Of a stretch of DNA of 64,000 nucleotides, positions 1 through 11,117 are shown one piece after another. Location: the NCBI GenBank assembly GCA_032718475.1, contig JAUCBJ010006228.1, positions 22,385 through 86,384 of the forward strand, written 5' to 3'. This DNA comes from Nemertoderma westbladi (taxonomy: Eukaryota; Xenacoelomorpha; Nemertodermatida; Nemertodermatidae). The first letter of the stretch is position 1; each line of letters begins with the position of its first letter. The notes beneath the pieces are model-generated. The model made no database searches. It saw nothing but the letters and a program-made list of their open reading frames with translations, and was not told where the DNA came from. A program made the translations under genes and the position numbers.

Positions 1-811
1 AGGCGCATTCTTTAGGAGATGCTTTGTTATCTGTCACAGTCATGCACACTACCGGTACCGCACAATACTGCACACTGATCTGCCGACCTTCACTAATTTT
101 AGTCACATATAAAGAGAACAGCAATTGACCCATGTAGTGCCTATGAAATAGCAGTAGATTCACTCCAAAACCAATATCATATAAGTCGCAATTGCTATAT
201 GTAACCGGTCTCTTACCTTCAGTATATCAAGAAGATGGGGTTTTATGATTATTTCTCGATATTATCCAAATATAACAATTTTCCATCGACAGATACAATT
301 AACAACCAACAGTAAATAGCAGTAAAATAATGCGGTGAAAGATATGTATAGCATTTGACAGGCAGGATAACAGTTATACGTTCCGGTAATCAAAGCCATT
401 CTAATGTTTTGGCTAAAGTCTGAAACAGAATAATTCCATAGCCGATGTTCATGGCATCAGGAAAACCAACACACTGAAACCTGTGGGCTGTTGTAGGCAG
501 CTTTCAACACAAAGAGAAATAGCTCTCATTGGCAGAACTCTAGATTCTATAGGTTCCACGAACGTCTAAATGCCAAACCTCCCTAGCCTTTTCAGCCCAT
601 AGCCAACACAAGGCTAAATCGCTCTGATTGGTCGATCATTGTTCTGATTGGTTAATCGAACAGAACAAAGAGGCCATACGTACAACAAATCGGCCAATCA
701 GCCAGCAGAATGCATCACTCGAGCAAGGCAGTTTTAGAGTATTTGAGCGCATTGAGGGAAACTGGATTGCGGAGAAAAAGGGCCAGTTACATCCCGCAAA
801 AGCTTTTACAG
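1..811. other. No gene recognised
   Basis: AT-rich flank. The only open frames are short and shadow the neighbouring retroelement or low-complexity sequence. I see no coding, RNA or repeat signal I can name. The similarity to BEL/Pao copy A fades near 812. Confidence 0.5.
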
Positions 812-867
812 TTTGGTTAGAATTATCCAATACGGTACTATTAATATTAAAGTTATCTACTGTATTA

Positions 868-2259
868 TTACCCCCCCCCCCCCCCCCCGCCCGTACGGTC
901 ACACCAGTCTTGGGTCTGTCGTGCGGTCCCTGTAAGTGGGGTATTAATAAACATTTCCACAGCCCTTTGCTCCTCGTAAATACTCGAGCCAGTCTCGCTC
1001 TCTGACAATCCCATCTGCGCCAGTTCAAGTCGGCGCTTCTGTTTGGCTTGATATTGAATAAGCCCTCTTTGGCGGGCATGTAAATCATCCCGCACACGCT
1101 TCCCCGTTGCCTTTCTTTCCAGATCCTCCCACGCACTCCGATCGGCTAATTCCACCTCTCTCGCAACTCTCTCCAGTCGTCTCGCCTCGGGCTCTTTTCG
1201 CTTGCTCTGCTCTCTCGCCTCACGCTCTTCATGTCTATTCTGCTCTCTCGCCTCACGCCCTTCTTGCTCCTTCCTTTCTATCCTCCCTATTTCCTCGCAC
1301 TCCTTAAAGCTTCTCGCGGCCTTCTCGGCCCTCTCTCTGTTCTCTCTAACCAGTTCCATTTCCTCCTCTAATAGCGCACTCCCTTCCTCTAACTGTCTCT
1401 CTATTTCTCTCTGGTCTAGCGCCGCCAGATCGAGTTGGCACGCCAGATTTATTGCCGTCACCCGTCTTTCCTTTGCAGAGGATGTAGCAGACTTATCGGT
1501 TGTGACGGACTCTCTCCGCCCTCCCGTCCTACTGACTTTCCCCCGCCTCCCGGAACTTCCTCTGACCGACGAGACCGAATCCTCGGGGTTAACCTCGCAT
1601 TCGCCCTCCTCAGGGCTCCTCCAACCCACTAATTTTACTCCCCGGGCATCGACTAAATATGGCCCTATGTACACTACGCTAGGTTTCATACCCCTACATT
1701 CCCATAGTTCGAACAGTTCGCTGGCAACCCCTCTCGCTCTCTCATCGGCTAGTTCTCCCTGCCCAAAACGCATTAGGTAATCAAAATGTCTGTTCGACTC
1801 ACCTAGTCGTTTCTTCAATTTCACCTCGTCTAACTTCACCCCTCCTTTGGCCTCTCTCAACTGCTTTCGGGTCGCGGCGTCGGCTCGTCGGAGCCGGTCG
1901 CTGACCCCGACGTCCTCGTCGCCGACATCTCCTTTATTCCTCCGGGTCCGGCGTCGTACCGGCGGCCCCACCATCGCCGTTCCGGTGGGCCGTCCGTCGC
2001 CCTCGGCCTGTGGCTGGCCGGCGACATCGGCATGTCGACCGCCGCTGTGTGTCGACTCGTCTCTCTCCTCTCCCGACTCGTCTCTCCCTCCTCTCGACTC
2101 GTCTTCTGGTTGTAGACGGCCCCCCTCATCTTTGGTTGCCGGGTCGCCCATTATCGATGGGTCCGGCGTCGTGGGTCTATACCGTCGCGTCGCGGCCTCG
2201 GGGATCGTTAGGTCGCCGTCCGGGGTCCGCGGCGGTGTCGTCTCTCCTGTTCGACTCAT
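868..2259 (-). CDS. BEL/Pao ORF1 protein, coiled-coil Gag-like (463 aa)
   Basis: Uninterrupted frame from an ATG about 110 nt inside the LTR. The first ~130 residues are Pro/Arg/Asp/Gly-rich and disordered. A central part (about 130-220) holds a conserved stretch around RFGQGELADERARG. Residues ~290-420 are a highly charged Glu/Arg coiled coil. The C-terminus has the family signature QYQAKQKRRLELAQMGLSES and ends in a run of glycines encoded by poly-G, stopping at TAA directly after the run. The same protein is encoded at 41054-42712 and, in part, at 2934-3412. The role is presumably structural (capsid or RNA binding), inferred from position only; I recognise no named domain. The Asn-rich ORF2 follows in another frame. 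Confidence 0.7.
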   Translation of the reverse strand: MSRTGETTPPRTPDGDLTIPEAATRRYRPTTPDPSIMGDPATKDEGGRLQPEDESRGGRDESGEERDESTHSGGRHADVAGQPQAEGDGRPTGTAMVGPPVRRRTRRNKGDVGDEDVGVSDRLRRADAATRKQLREAKGGVKLDEVKLKKRLGESNRHFDYLMRFGQGELADERARGVASELFELWECRGMKPSVVYIGPYLVDARGVKLVGWRSPEEGECEVNPEDSVSSVRGSSGRRGKVSRTGGRRESVTTDKSATSSAKERRVTAINLACQLDLAALDQREIERQLEEGSALLEEEMELVRENRERAEKAARSFKECEEIGRIERKEQEGREAREQNRHEEREAREQSKRKEPEARRLERVAREVELADRSAWEDLERKATGKRVRDDLHARQRGLIQYQAKQKRRLELAQMGLSESETGSSIYEEQRAVEMFINTPLTGTARQTQDWCDRTGGGGGGG

Positions 2260-2368
2260 TGCTTTACTAACTAGCTGGCAGTTCTGGCAGTGTGGCAGTT
2301 TGGCAGTTCCGGCAGTTTGGCAGTTTGGTTTTCTATCACTGTTAGAGCGGCTGCTAGGATTCTATCAC

Positions 2369-2933
2369 TGTGACGGGATCTACGGATCCCGATTTATCCG
2401 TTTGGGTCTTCAATCTACGCGTCCCCGCCGTGTATGTGAAAAGGTTCGTCAAGAGTTCTGATGTTCGATAATATATATAAAGCAGTAAGGGTATAATATA
2501 ATTGATGTAGCACAGTTGAATGATTACTGGTTACCGGTAGATAAGTATTACATAAAGTGGCGTTAGTGGACGGTGATAGAAGTTCCCGTTCTGCCCTGAC
2601 TGCACTGACTAGCGAAAGTGAATGAATAACATGATTACTGTTAATATATTGCACCAGTTGGCCGCATTACACTACTCAGCCGATGCCTTCCCCCCATTGG
2701 CTAATAACTCACTTCTCACCCTCCCATCTCCCTGGGAGTACTTCCCCCGCTGCTGTCTCTCTCTCCCTCCCGGAGGTGTAACCTCTGACCCCTGCTGTGT
2801 GTGTTCCCTTTGGGGCCTGTTGCCCCTGCTTATTGGGGTGACACGAGGTTGATTGGTAACCAACCTCGTGCTCCCAATATTGCTTAAAACCAACTCTGTG
2901 TGGGTCAGGTTAGCGGAATTTAATACGCTAACA
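2369..2933 (-). repeat. LTR of BEL/Pao copy A (565 bp)
   Basis: On the plus strand it runs from TGTGACGGGATC to ACGCTAACA, so on the element strand it starts TGTTAGC and ends CCGTCACA, the usual TG...CA form. The same termini and the internal stretch around ACGCGTCCCCGCCGTGTAT recur in the LTRs at 29027 and 42793. It is longer than those and has many substitutions, so it belongs to an older or sister subfamily. Confidence 0.85.
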
Positions 2934-3779
2934 GAGAGGGTGGCGAGAAACTATAGGGAGCAGGAGGAGAGAGAGATGAATGAGCGTAAAGAGCGCAAGG
3001 AGCGGGAGGCAAGAGTGGAAAATGAGCGCAACATGCGGGAGGCTGTGAGAATTGAGAGGGAGGTGAACGAGCATAGAGAGCGGGAGGTGAGGGAGGTGAA
3101 TAAGCGTAGAGAGCGGGAGGCGAGGGAGGCAGAATTGGCCGATCAGAGTATGAGGGAGGATAGAGAAAGAGAGAGGGCGGGCAAGCGCTTGCAGGATGAC
3201 ATGCATACCCAGTTGAGGGGGTTAATGCAGTACCAAGCGAAGCAAAAGCGCCGGTTAGAACTGGCAAAAATGGGTTTATCGGAGAGTGAGGCTGGTTCGG
3301 GTAGTATTTATGAGGAACCAGAGGTGATGGAAACCTTTGTTAACCCTTACTTACAGGTACCGGATGAAAGACCCAAGACTGGTGTGACCGTATGGGTGGG
3401 GGGGGGGGGGGGTAATAATAATAATACATTTGGTGAAGTTAATATTAATAGTACCGTAATAGATAACCCTAATCAAACCTTTCTTACAGGAAATAATATT
3501 TTACCTGGTCGCAGTAACACTAATATTGGTGTGCAAAATAATTTAAATGATAATATAAATAATGTAGGGCAAAATAATTTTAATAATTTAAATAGCAATA
3601 ATTCAAACAATAATATAACAAATAACGGTGGAGAAAATAATCAAAATAATGCAATTAATAACGCAGTGGACCAGGGCGAGACTATTAACGGTGCAATTAA
3701 TACAAACGTAGGGGGAACAAGCGGTGTGACCAATGAGAGCCTACAAGGCCACGCAGTTGCGCCGGGAGGAGCGGGGTGA
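2934..3779 (+). pseudogene. ORF1 C-terminal half fused to Asn-rich domain, copy B
   Basis: From 2934 the frame encodes a Glu/Arg coiled coil, then GLMQYQAKQKRRLELAKMGL, the same signature as in ORF1 of the other two copies. It passes in frame through a run of 15 G (3398-3412) into ~120 residues very rich in asparagine (NINSTVIDNPNQTF, then repeated NN pairs) and ends at a TGA at 3777. The 5' half of ORF1 is missing at the junction with copy A. Relative to the other two copies there is a 1-nt difference upstream of the poly-G run, so coiled coil and Asn-rich part share one frame only here. Confidence 0.75.
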
Positions 3780-4861
3780 ATAAACCCAGTGAGGGTAGAG
3801 ATAATGCGTCGACTAGAGGGGAGCATAGGGGCAAAGTAAGAGGTGACGGACAGGAGGGGGGGCTACGGGTACCCCACCACAAGCGATTAGACGGGGGGGG
3901 GGGGGGGGCGGGAATGTCAAACAAGCATCGACAGGTAATGTGTGCGGTGAGTTGAGTGAACCGTGGCACCCGATCGGCGGGTGAGAGGGGAGGGGGGGGG
4001 CTAGAGAATGTCCCACAAGCGTCGGCGACAATGCGCGCGGCGAGTTAAGTGAGCCTTGGCACCCGACGACAGAGGATAGTAGGGGGACTGCGAATATCAC
4101 CAAGGCCATCCAACCGGGCGAGCGCGAAAACATCGAGCCCAGTCGGATGACGGAAGAAGAACCGTGGAGTTTATCCGGGAGGTCGAAGCGAGATCTCACG
4201 AGGGAGAGCGCTGCACTGGAATCAGATGAGGCGAGGAGAAGCGAGGAAGCGTTGCTACAAGCAACCGGAAGGGAAGGTTGGACAGTGAACCATCAGTAGT
4301 CGAGATGGAGACAGAGAACTGGTGGGGTCGTACTCCGGGAGATTGCCATCGTCCTGGAGAAACACAACCTGGTGAAATACACCACACACCGGGAGAGCGG
4401 TACAGAGTGTACCGGTACAAGTATGAAGACAGGAGAGGGGATCGGAGGGAAACTTCCCGTCGGAACGTAGCTGCCGATCGAGAATATGGTAGTAGCGGGG
4501 GGGACTTCTTGGGATACTCGAGAAGATTAAACTTCGGTCCGGAAGGACACAGGCAGACTGCAGGACATACTGTAGGCCTTACTGCACATACTATAGGCCA
4601 TGCTGGGAGAGATAGTGTAGGCGATAGGATAGCGCGGACAATGGGATTAATCCCGGAGGTCACAGCATACATACCGGTGCGGTCGGCAGGCAAGAAGTGG
4701 ATAGGCCTATACTGGTACCTGCACACCAGTATGACTATAACATGCAGGGATATAATATATACCCAGGGGGGGGGGAGGTATTGCCGATAGGTGTATGGGC
4801 CCCAACATGATAACATCAACCCCAGTCCAAACGGTAACAGGGGGGGGGGGGGGGGTGCAGG
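3780..4861 (+). pseudogene. ORF2 (Arg-rich) remnant, copy B
   Basis: Broken counterpart of ORF2 of the intact element. The open stretch 4278-4790 encodes DSEPSVVEMETENWWGRTPG, then an Arg/Tyr-rich segment and HTVGLTAHTIGH, all matched in the intact copy. Before 4278 only frameshifted pieces remain. Several poly-G runs lie here (3894-3909, around 3990, 4763-4771, 4840-4855). I recognise no enzymatic motif. The last run is at the ORF2/pol boundary, at the same place as in the intact copy. Confidence 0.65.
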
Positions 4862-6130
4862 GTGACATTCCCCCATTACAGTATCAGCAATACACGCAAC
4901 CAAGAACAAAAAACCCAAACCCATCAGACCAAAATAAGTCGTGCGGCACGGGGACTGTTACCCCCAATGATATATCCAACGCAAGGAAAGTCGACGGGCC
5001 CGACAGGTGAACAGCACCCAACAGCAAGGGAGTCTGTATCCCTACCATCGAGCGTGCTGGAAGTACAAGCGATGGGAATGGCAACACTCATCGACGCACT
5101 GATGACCAGGATCGAGGTACCGCCAATGGAGCCATTCAAATTCGATGGTAGTAAGCCAGAGGAATATCTGCAATTCCAGCATATGTACAGCAATGAAATT
5201 TTAACGAAGAACTTGATGCAGGCGGAGTGCCTTAAATACTTACAAGTCTACACAGGGGGGCCAGCATACGACATCGTGAGGCAATACCAAGGTATTGAAG
5301 GAGGATTCACGACTGCATGGCGAGCCCTGGACAGGGAATTTGGGCATCCTGCGAAGATTATCCGACAAACCTTAAGGGGAATAACATCAGGCGGACTACA
5401 GGATAACCCTGTCAGCATTAAAACCTTCGCGAATAAAGTAAAAAAGGCGCTAATTGTATTAAAGACCCTAGATGCACCTTACGAACTCAACACATCGAAT
5501 AACATCACTACAATAGCGCAGGCACTACCGATCTGGCTGAGGAACAAGTGGAGAAAGATCGCCTTCTCCACCCGGGAGAAGAAAGGTGCGGAGCCAGGGC
5601 TGGAGGAGTTATCGAACTTCCTTAACTATGAAGCGGAATTGATTACAGCTCTAGTCTACAGCGAGGACAGTTTGGGGAAGGCGCCAAAAGCTGAATACAA
5701 CAGGTCTAAACCCGAACACAGTGCGGCGAATGCACTATCAAAAATAAGACAATCACTACAATACGCGGCAACTCAGGGGACTTGTAGTCCACAAGCAGCT
5801 GGGAGTAGGGCCACACCGTGGCAGGGACAGAAACAAAACAACAATACAAACAAAAACAATCCCAATACCACCAGTAGGCCGAGTCCAAATAACCAAAACA
5901 CTAAACCACTAGATATGAATCTACGCACAATAGGTGAAGCGCTATACAAGGAACGCTACAATCCAAACTACAAATGCCAATTACATAAGAACGGATTCCA
6001 CAAGACCATGAACTGGCAAGCATTGGCAGGCGTTGCTTAAACAAGATCAGGTAGCCTACACTGGTATGAATGGAATATGTCATCGATGCGTGGTAGGAGG
6101 ACACTGGAAGGATGAATGCCAGGAACCACC
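4862..6130 (+). pseudogene. BEL/Pao Gag domain of pol with zinc knuckle, copy B
   Basis: Residues GMATLIDALMTRIEVPPMEP, then the EEYLQFQHMYSNEIL and ECLKYLQVYTGGPAYDIVRQ stretches, align closely with residues ~60-400 of the intact pol protein and are the Gag-like N-terminal domain typical of BEL/Pao polyproteins. A Gln/Asn-rich linker follows. After a frameshift near 6020 the CCHC knuckle CHRCVVGGHWKDEC is still readable around 6080-6115. Another frameshift near 4940 separates it from the ORF2-type frame. Not functional as it stands. Confidence 0.8.
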
Positions 6131-7034
6131 AATAATATATGCCGAGACTGATTAGACTGGAGGAATACCGCCGATAGATGAGTCAGGAGGAGAAGTAACA
6201 GCAAGAGAGTGGGCATCGGAGAATGGATTCGACGTAGAAGATCTAGAGGCGATGGGATGGAACATAGATGTTCCAGGCGAGTATCGGTATGAGGATGGAG
6301 AAGAGTTGACGGTGAGATATCCGGAGAGATGTCTGGAACAGACGCCGGTCCAGTTGAGAAGCATACCGATGGGGAGGTGGTCGAATGAGAAGACAAGATG
6401 GAAAGGGAGAGTATGTAGGAAGATTAGACCAATGGCGGAGAAGCCGATGATGAAGCGTGACAAAGGAGATAGGAAAGTTGGAGGAGAAGTGTTACATGCA
6501 CATGGGGCTGGCAGAGTGCGAGGGAGCATCAAAAGGTAAGCCATTATGCGTACCGAAGGATGACCGGGGGTCATCGGGGGCTTTAACGCCAGCGCACATA
6601 TTGAAGGGGAGGCCAGCAGAGGTGGCATGTACCAGTGAGGATGACATGAAGGGCGGCGGCGGCATTCTACCGCCAAGTGACGACAAGATGGAGGGTGGCA
6701 TTTTGCTGCCAGGGGACCATGAGGAGACCAGTGAGATGATGGAAAGACCCGATTTAAGGGTGGAGGAGAAGGGAAGGTCAACTCCAAGAGAGTTGGAATT
6801 GACAAGGAGAGTGTGGCAAAGAGTAAGAGTACTTACAGGGGGGCAGTGGGAGAGTTGCCTGCTGGAAGAATCACCCTTAGGTTGTTGAGTCGTCCAATAA
6901 GTTGGACTGAGGGGGGACAAAGATGGAAGAGTTAGATCCGTAGAAGTGAAGATCGGAGGAAAGATAGGGGCCAAAGATAAGAAGACCTACAGGAGGTCGG
7001 TAGGAAAGTGTTGCCTATTGGAAGGGTCGCCTTA
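6131..7034 (+). pseudogene. Remnant of pol: integrase C-terminal tail after a large deletion, copy B
   Basis: From about 6570 the fragments LTPAHILKGRPAEV and, at 6930-7034, RVRSVEVKIGGKIGAKDKK then GKCCLLEGSP match the last ~130 residues of the intact pol protein. The stretch 6135-6560 has an open frame (6252-6539) that I cannot match to pol; it may be rearranged or unrelated filler. Protease, RT, RNase H and the integrase catalytic core are absent. The motif GTCCAATAAGTTGGACTGAG occurs at about 6890 and, with ATAT in the loop, again at about 7046, so the end of pol has been partly duplicated. Confidence 0.65.
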
Positions 7035-7691
7035 GAGTTGAGTCATCCAATATATTGGACTGAGGGGGGTGGGAATGAGGGCGAGATGCCCTTCCCACAC
7101 ATAAAAATAAAAAAATAAAAATTAATATATATTTTGGAGTATGGTAGATAGTGGATAGATAGATGGTAGATAGATGGTAGATAGTAGATAGAGAAAGTGG
7201 ATAGATAGATAGATGGTGGATAGTAGATATTAGTAGGTAGTTACAAATTATTTACGTCGGAAGGGTACAATAATGTATCAACGTACCTAATTTACGTAGC
7301 GTAGAACTTGTGGGCACTGAGGGCCCCACGTGAGGAATTGTGGGTATGTACAAATACCGCAGTAGAAGGGTACACAGTACCATAGGACTTGTGGGCACTG
7401 AGGGCGCCACGTGAGGAATTGGGAATACCATAGTAGAGGGGTACACAGTACCGTAGAATTTGTGGGCACTGAGGGCACCACGTAGGGAAGAGGGGGGCAC
7501 GTGGGTACAGTAGGATAGACTATGTAGGCCGCACGAAACAGACTACTGTACCGCACAGCCTGTAATGTAGGTATAGGCTATTGTTGCAGAGCCAGAAAGC
7601 TATCTGGTAGAAAGCTAGTGCAGTAATAAAAAAAATTTATAGCTAGTCTTCTCTGTACACAAGTAGAGGGGTTACTTAAGTAAGTATTCCG
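7035..7691 (+). repeat. Post-pol hairpin/purine tract, GATA-type microsatellite and ~80-bp tandem repeats
   Basis: Directly after the pol stop comes a GTCCAA...TTGGAC hairpin and an ACTGAGGGGGGTGGGA purine tract, also present after pol in the intact element. Then follows a GATA/GGTAGATA microsatellite (about 7140-7215), and three imperfect units (about 7300-7500) built on ACTTGTGGGCACTGAGGG and CCACGTGAGGAATTG. In the intact element the equivalent zone holds a quite different 66-bp minisatellite, so this spacer evolves fast. Confidence 0.7.
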
Positions 7692-8385
7692 GTGACAGTT
7701 ATTAATAGCACAGGAAGGGGGAGTGTAAATAATAACAAAATTAGGAAATCAATAAATCATAGCAAATGGGGAGCGAGACCAGGAAAGCAGGAGATATATC
7801 AGTTCCGAAAGGGAGCGATAAAGATATATCAGAAGAGATATATCTTACAGGAGGACTGGATAATGATAGGTTTATTAAACTTATTCATTACCGTGGTTAT
7901 CAGAAGAGAGCCGACGGCGTTTCTACTATCAGGAGCACCTCTGAATCACAGGAGAGCCTTTAAGGTGGCCTTTGAAGGTCTTGTAGACCACCCGGGGCTG
8001 AAGAGCGAGTTGGTATTCTTCGATACCCGGCACCTAGTGGACAGAGGGGTAGACACACCGTACAAGAGGTGGAAGAAGCTGGAGGCGGATAAAGACGACG
8101 AGAGGAGACTGGATGAGGTTGCGAGGAGAAAAAGGAGGGAGGCAGCGGAGAGAGAAGCGGATATAAGTGGAGTGGAATATGAGTTCGAAGCCCAGAACGA
8201 ACCTGGACGAACTGAGGTGGGGATCGGAGAACTCAGGCGAGTTTCTGGGGGACGAACTGGGATGGATGGAAGAATCACCGAAACAGTCGACATCGGGATT
8301 GCAAGCAATGCCCATGGCAGGCGGCTCTGAGGGCGATGTTGGAAGGAAGAGACGGAAGGAGTTAGAAGGATGGAAAGTCAAAAAC
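7692..8385 (+). pseudogene. ORF4-like protein, N-terminal part, copy B
   Basis: Encodes ARPGKQEIYQFRKGAIKIYQ and KRYILQEDWIM, continuing as LLNLFITVVI..., about 70% identical to the ORF4 frame of the intact element (31888 to ~31300). A charged linker follows. After a frameshift near 8200 the matches SPKQSTSGLQAMP and RKELEGWKVK continue to 8380, where the inverted-repeat transposon interrupts. The zinc-knuckle half is lost, and nothing of the exonuclease ORF3 remains upstream. Because RPGKQE...YQKRYILQEDW is conserved between two diverged copies although it lies before the first usable ATG of ORF4, that stretch is likely translated. Confidence 0.65.
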
Positions 8386-8390
8386 ATTAA

Positions 8391-10526
8391 GGGAAATGAG
8401 CAGGTTACAGTGGCGGTGTTTTCGAACCAAAACAATAAACTATACATTATTTCACTTGCGTTCAATTAACGCTGAAGATCACTATTTTCACTTGCGGCCA
8501 CTATCTGTGCAGAGTAGATGTAAATATTGTCGGGTCATAATGCTGAAACTTGATGTCACTGTGATCTCAATTGACATGTGCGACTTGCAAGTCGTATCGA
8601 CTCGACAGAGAGTGTCCTCCAATACAATGGAAACCAAAGGGACATAGAATCTACTAAAACAGAGGAGCACACCCCTACGGTCCTGTTTGTTACTGGGATT
8701 ATTGGTTCCCTCAATCTCGTCCCGACATGGGATTTGGTTGCGGCAATTATTGCTTAAGTTTTAGGAAGAATGTAAATAATATACAACATAGAGAAACAAG
8801 CAATAGGCTAAATTGAATGAACCACGTTGTAATATTATACCGGTATAACTTGGATATGACTACCCCATGATTTGTAATATACTGTAGTGTCATTTTATGA
8901 CGACATGGAGCCCCCACCCCCAATTATTTTACAAAATCCTTATCATATTCCTATCCGAAATTTGCAATACAACTAGTCGCTTTCGCTCACCGTCGCTTTC
9001 ACAATGATTTTCGATTTTGCCTTACAATTTTTTTAATTATACATTATTAGGAAGGGATCTTGGGGTCTTAACCTCGAATGATAACTTTATTTTACCGAAA
9101 ATATCTTATCATTTTTACTATCAATTTTTTTTATAAGCGTTTAAAAAAGTTTACACAAAATTCTAGAACGTGTTATTTATTTTATAAGTTGGTTGGCAAC
9201 AGCGGTATTCCTATCCAATATATCTATTGCGTAGCTATTCATACATAAACAAAATGTTCCATAACATTCAGCGAACGATACTTCTTGCAATCTTTGAACG
9301 CATATATCTCAGCTATTTCTCCACGAAATTGTTAAATTGCTAAATATTTCGAATCCTTGCAACGCAAGCATTCTAATGATATGAAAAATTTACGACTAAT
9401 GTGAAGAATGGCCACGATACGGAGGGTGCAATTTCGCAAAAGACACTTTTTTAAAACGCTTATAACAAAATTTTAAGTCAAAATCGAAAATTCTTGCTTC
9501 ATGGGGTCATCGACGGTGAGTGGAACTAGTGGTGTTTCAAATTGCAAGCAATATGATAAAGATTTGTAGAAAAACATTTTATTTGGTGGGGGGGAGGGGG
9601 GGGGGGGGGGGGGGGGGGTTCCGTGTCATCAGAAAATGACACAATATTACGGGTCATGGTATATAAATATGCTGTATGTTGACACGGTGATGGGTTGTCG
9701 GATATTAAACGTTAGAGCCCACCCCACAGTAATGCTCAGTAATTGACATAATTAATATACCCATATGTACTACATCTGTACAATAAAAATAAAAGATAAA
9801 GTTAAAGTAAATAATAACTGTTTACATACTTGTGTGTAAAGTAGCACTTTACAGTGTGATGATCCGAGTGGCTTTGTTACACGAACGAACGGTGCTACCC
9901 CCCCCCCCCCCCCCCTCCCCCCCTTAAATAGTCAAATTTCCTGTAATGTACCGGTAGCATATGGCCTGTATAATAAATAAAATAAATATATACACCATGA
10001 CCCGTATAGTGGTATCGTATTTGCTCACATATTTGGAATCCTCACAACGTAAAATTTATAATGATATACACATTGGCCTCTTTTTGGATGGCCTCAAAAT
10101 GAAGCTTATTAGGCCATGTATGTAGTAGACCATGCTGTAAATTCAATTACGACTAATGTGAAGAATGGCGGCGATACGAAGGGAGCTATATGGCAGTAGA
10201 CACTTTTTTAAATCGCATATAAAAATTTAAAGATAAAATCTATAATTTGGGGTTATCTACAATGTGTTGGAATTATTCCAGCCAATCTTTGCAAAAAACC
10301 GGTTTACTTTGCTTCAGGTGAATATATCAGTATCAGTAAAAACATTGAATAATATCAGTTTATATTCGAGAATAATTATGACCCGACAATATTTACATCT
10401 ACTCTGCACAGATAGTGGCCGCAAGTGAAAATAGTGATCTTCAGCGTTAATTGACCACAAGTGAAATAATGTATAGTTTATTGTTTTGGTTCGAAAACAC
10501 CGCCACTGTAACCTGCTAATTTCCCT
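8391..10526. mobile_element. Non-autonomous DNA transposon with ~150-bp terminal inverted repeats
   Basis: The left end (8391-8541, starting GGGAAATGAGCAGGTTACAG) is repeated in inverse orientation at 10379-10526 with about four mismatches. Both ends abut TTAA on the outside (CATTAAGGG and CCCTTAATG), suggesting a TTAA target. The 1.8-kb interior has no open frame of note. It holds a long G run (about 9591-9618), a C run (9898-9922), and two internal copies of a sub-repeat (ATTCTAATGATAT / GAAGAATGGC / GACACTTTTTTAAA near 9370-9470 and 10060-10215). It is inserted into ORF4 of BEL copy B. The superfamily is uncertain: TTAA would fit piggyBac, but the tip begins GGG rather than the usual CCC. 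Confidence 0.8.
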
Positions 10527-11117
10527 TAATGTTTTTAATTAAATTAAACCAATTATTTAAAAAACGTAAAATTTATTTTGTGTTTGCGGTCATTTCGCGC
10601 CATTGACTCGCTCTGCAGTATTTATTGGTTATTTTGACTATTTACATGCAACTTTATTTTTTTTTTTCTTTATTATTTTATTTTCAAACGAAAACAATTA
10701 ATCTATAATTATATAATATAATTTATGAGTTTATCTTTCCAGTTTATGTAACTTTTTTTATGCTTAATTACTTTAGACTAGTGTTATATAGTAAATATTC
10801 ATCAAATTCGTTGTGTACTAGTCAATAAAACACATACATACATACATATAAGTCGGCCTATAGTATTCTGTGACAGCAAATTCAATAACAGAATTTTTAA
10901 TTAAGTTCAAATTTGTAACTTGTTTAGAAAACTACTTTATGCTTGCGCTGAGATCATGGAAATATAATTAATATTTTTCAGGAAATTAAATGTACCATTG
11001 CAATTGCTTTACAATATAATCAATATTCTCTGGATATCAATAACATATATATCTGAAATACATAACTAGAAATACAACAAGGCAGCATTATGCAGTGAAA
11101 AAAACATTATCATTTAA
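10527..11117. other. AT-rich intergenic DNA; 3' flank of the CAAX-protein gene
   Basis: No gene seen. It contains T-rich tracts and a short CATA microsatellite. It lies downstream of the minus-strand gene ending at 11118, so it probably holds that gene's 3' UTR and polyadenylation site, which I cannot place exactly. Confidence 0.5.

Larger units (their letters stand above)
812..2933 (-). mobile_element. BEL/Pao element, copy A: 5' LTR, leader, ORF1 and start of the Asn-rich region
   Basis: This is the 5' end of an LTR retrotransposon read on the minus strand: LTR (2933 to 2369), a ~110-nt leader, ORF1 (2259 to 868) and about 55 nt of the Asn-rich ORF2. It then stops abruptly near 812, with no pol and no 3' LTR. 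The LTR ends and ORF1 are clearly related to the intact element at 29027-43334 but diverged in sequence and length (LTR 565 versus 543 bp). It is a truncated insertion. On the right it abuts the oppositely oriented copy B at 2933/2934. Confidence 0.8.
2934..8390 (+). mobile_element. BEL/Pao element, copy B: degraded, internally deleted
   Basis: A plus-strand relative of the intact element. In order it keeps the second half of ORF1, the Asn-rich region, Arg-rich ORF2 remnants, the Gag domain of pol with its zinc knuckle, the last part of integrase, the post-pol hairpin/purine tract, a minisatellite zone and the start of ORF4. About 1,200 codons of protease, RT, RNase H and integrase core are missing, and so is ORF3. 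Frameshifts are frequent. No LTR in this orientation is seen. It begins abruptly at the end of copy A's LTR and is cut off on the right by the inverted-repeat transposon at 8391. Confidence 0.8.

Noticed and set aside
8391-10526. Calling the inverted-repeat element piggyBac
   Set aside because: TTAA borders fit, but the tips start GGG instead of CCC and there is no transposase, so I left the superfamily open.
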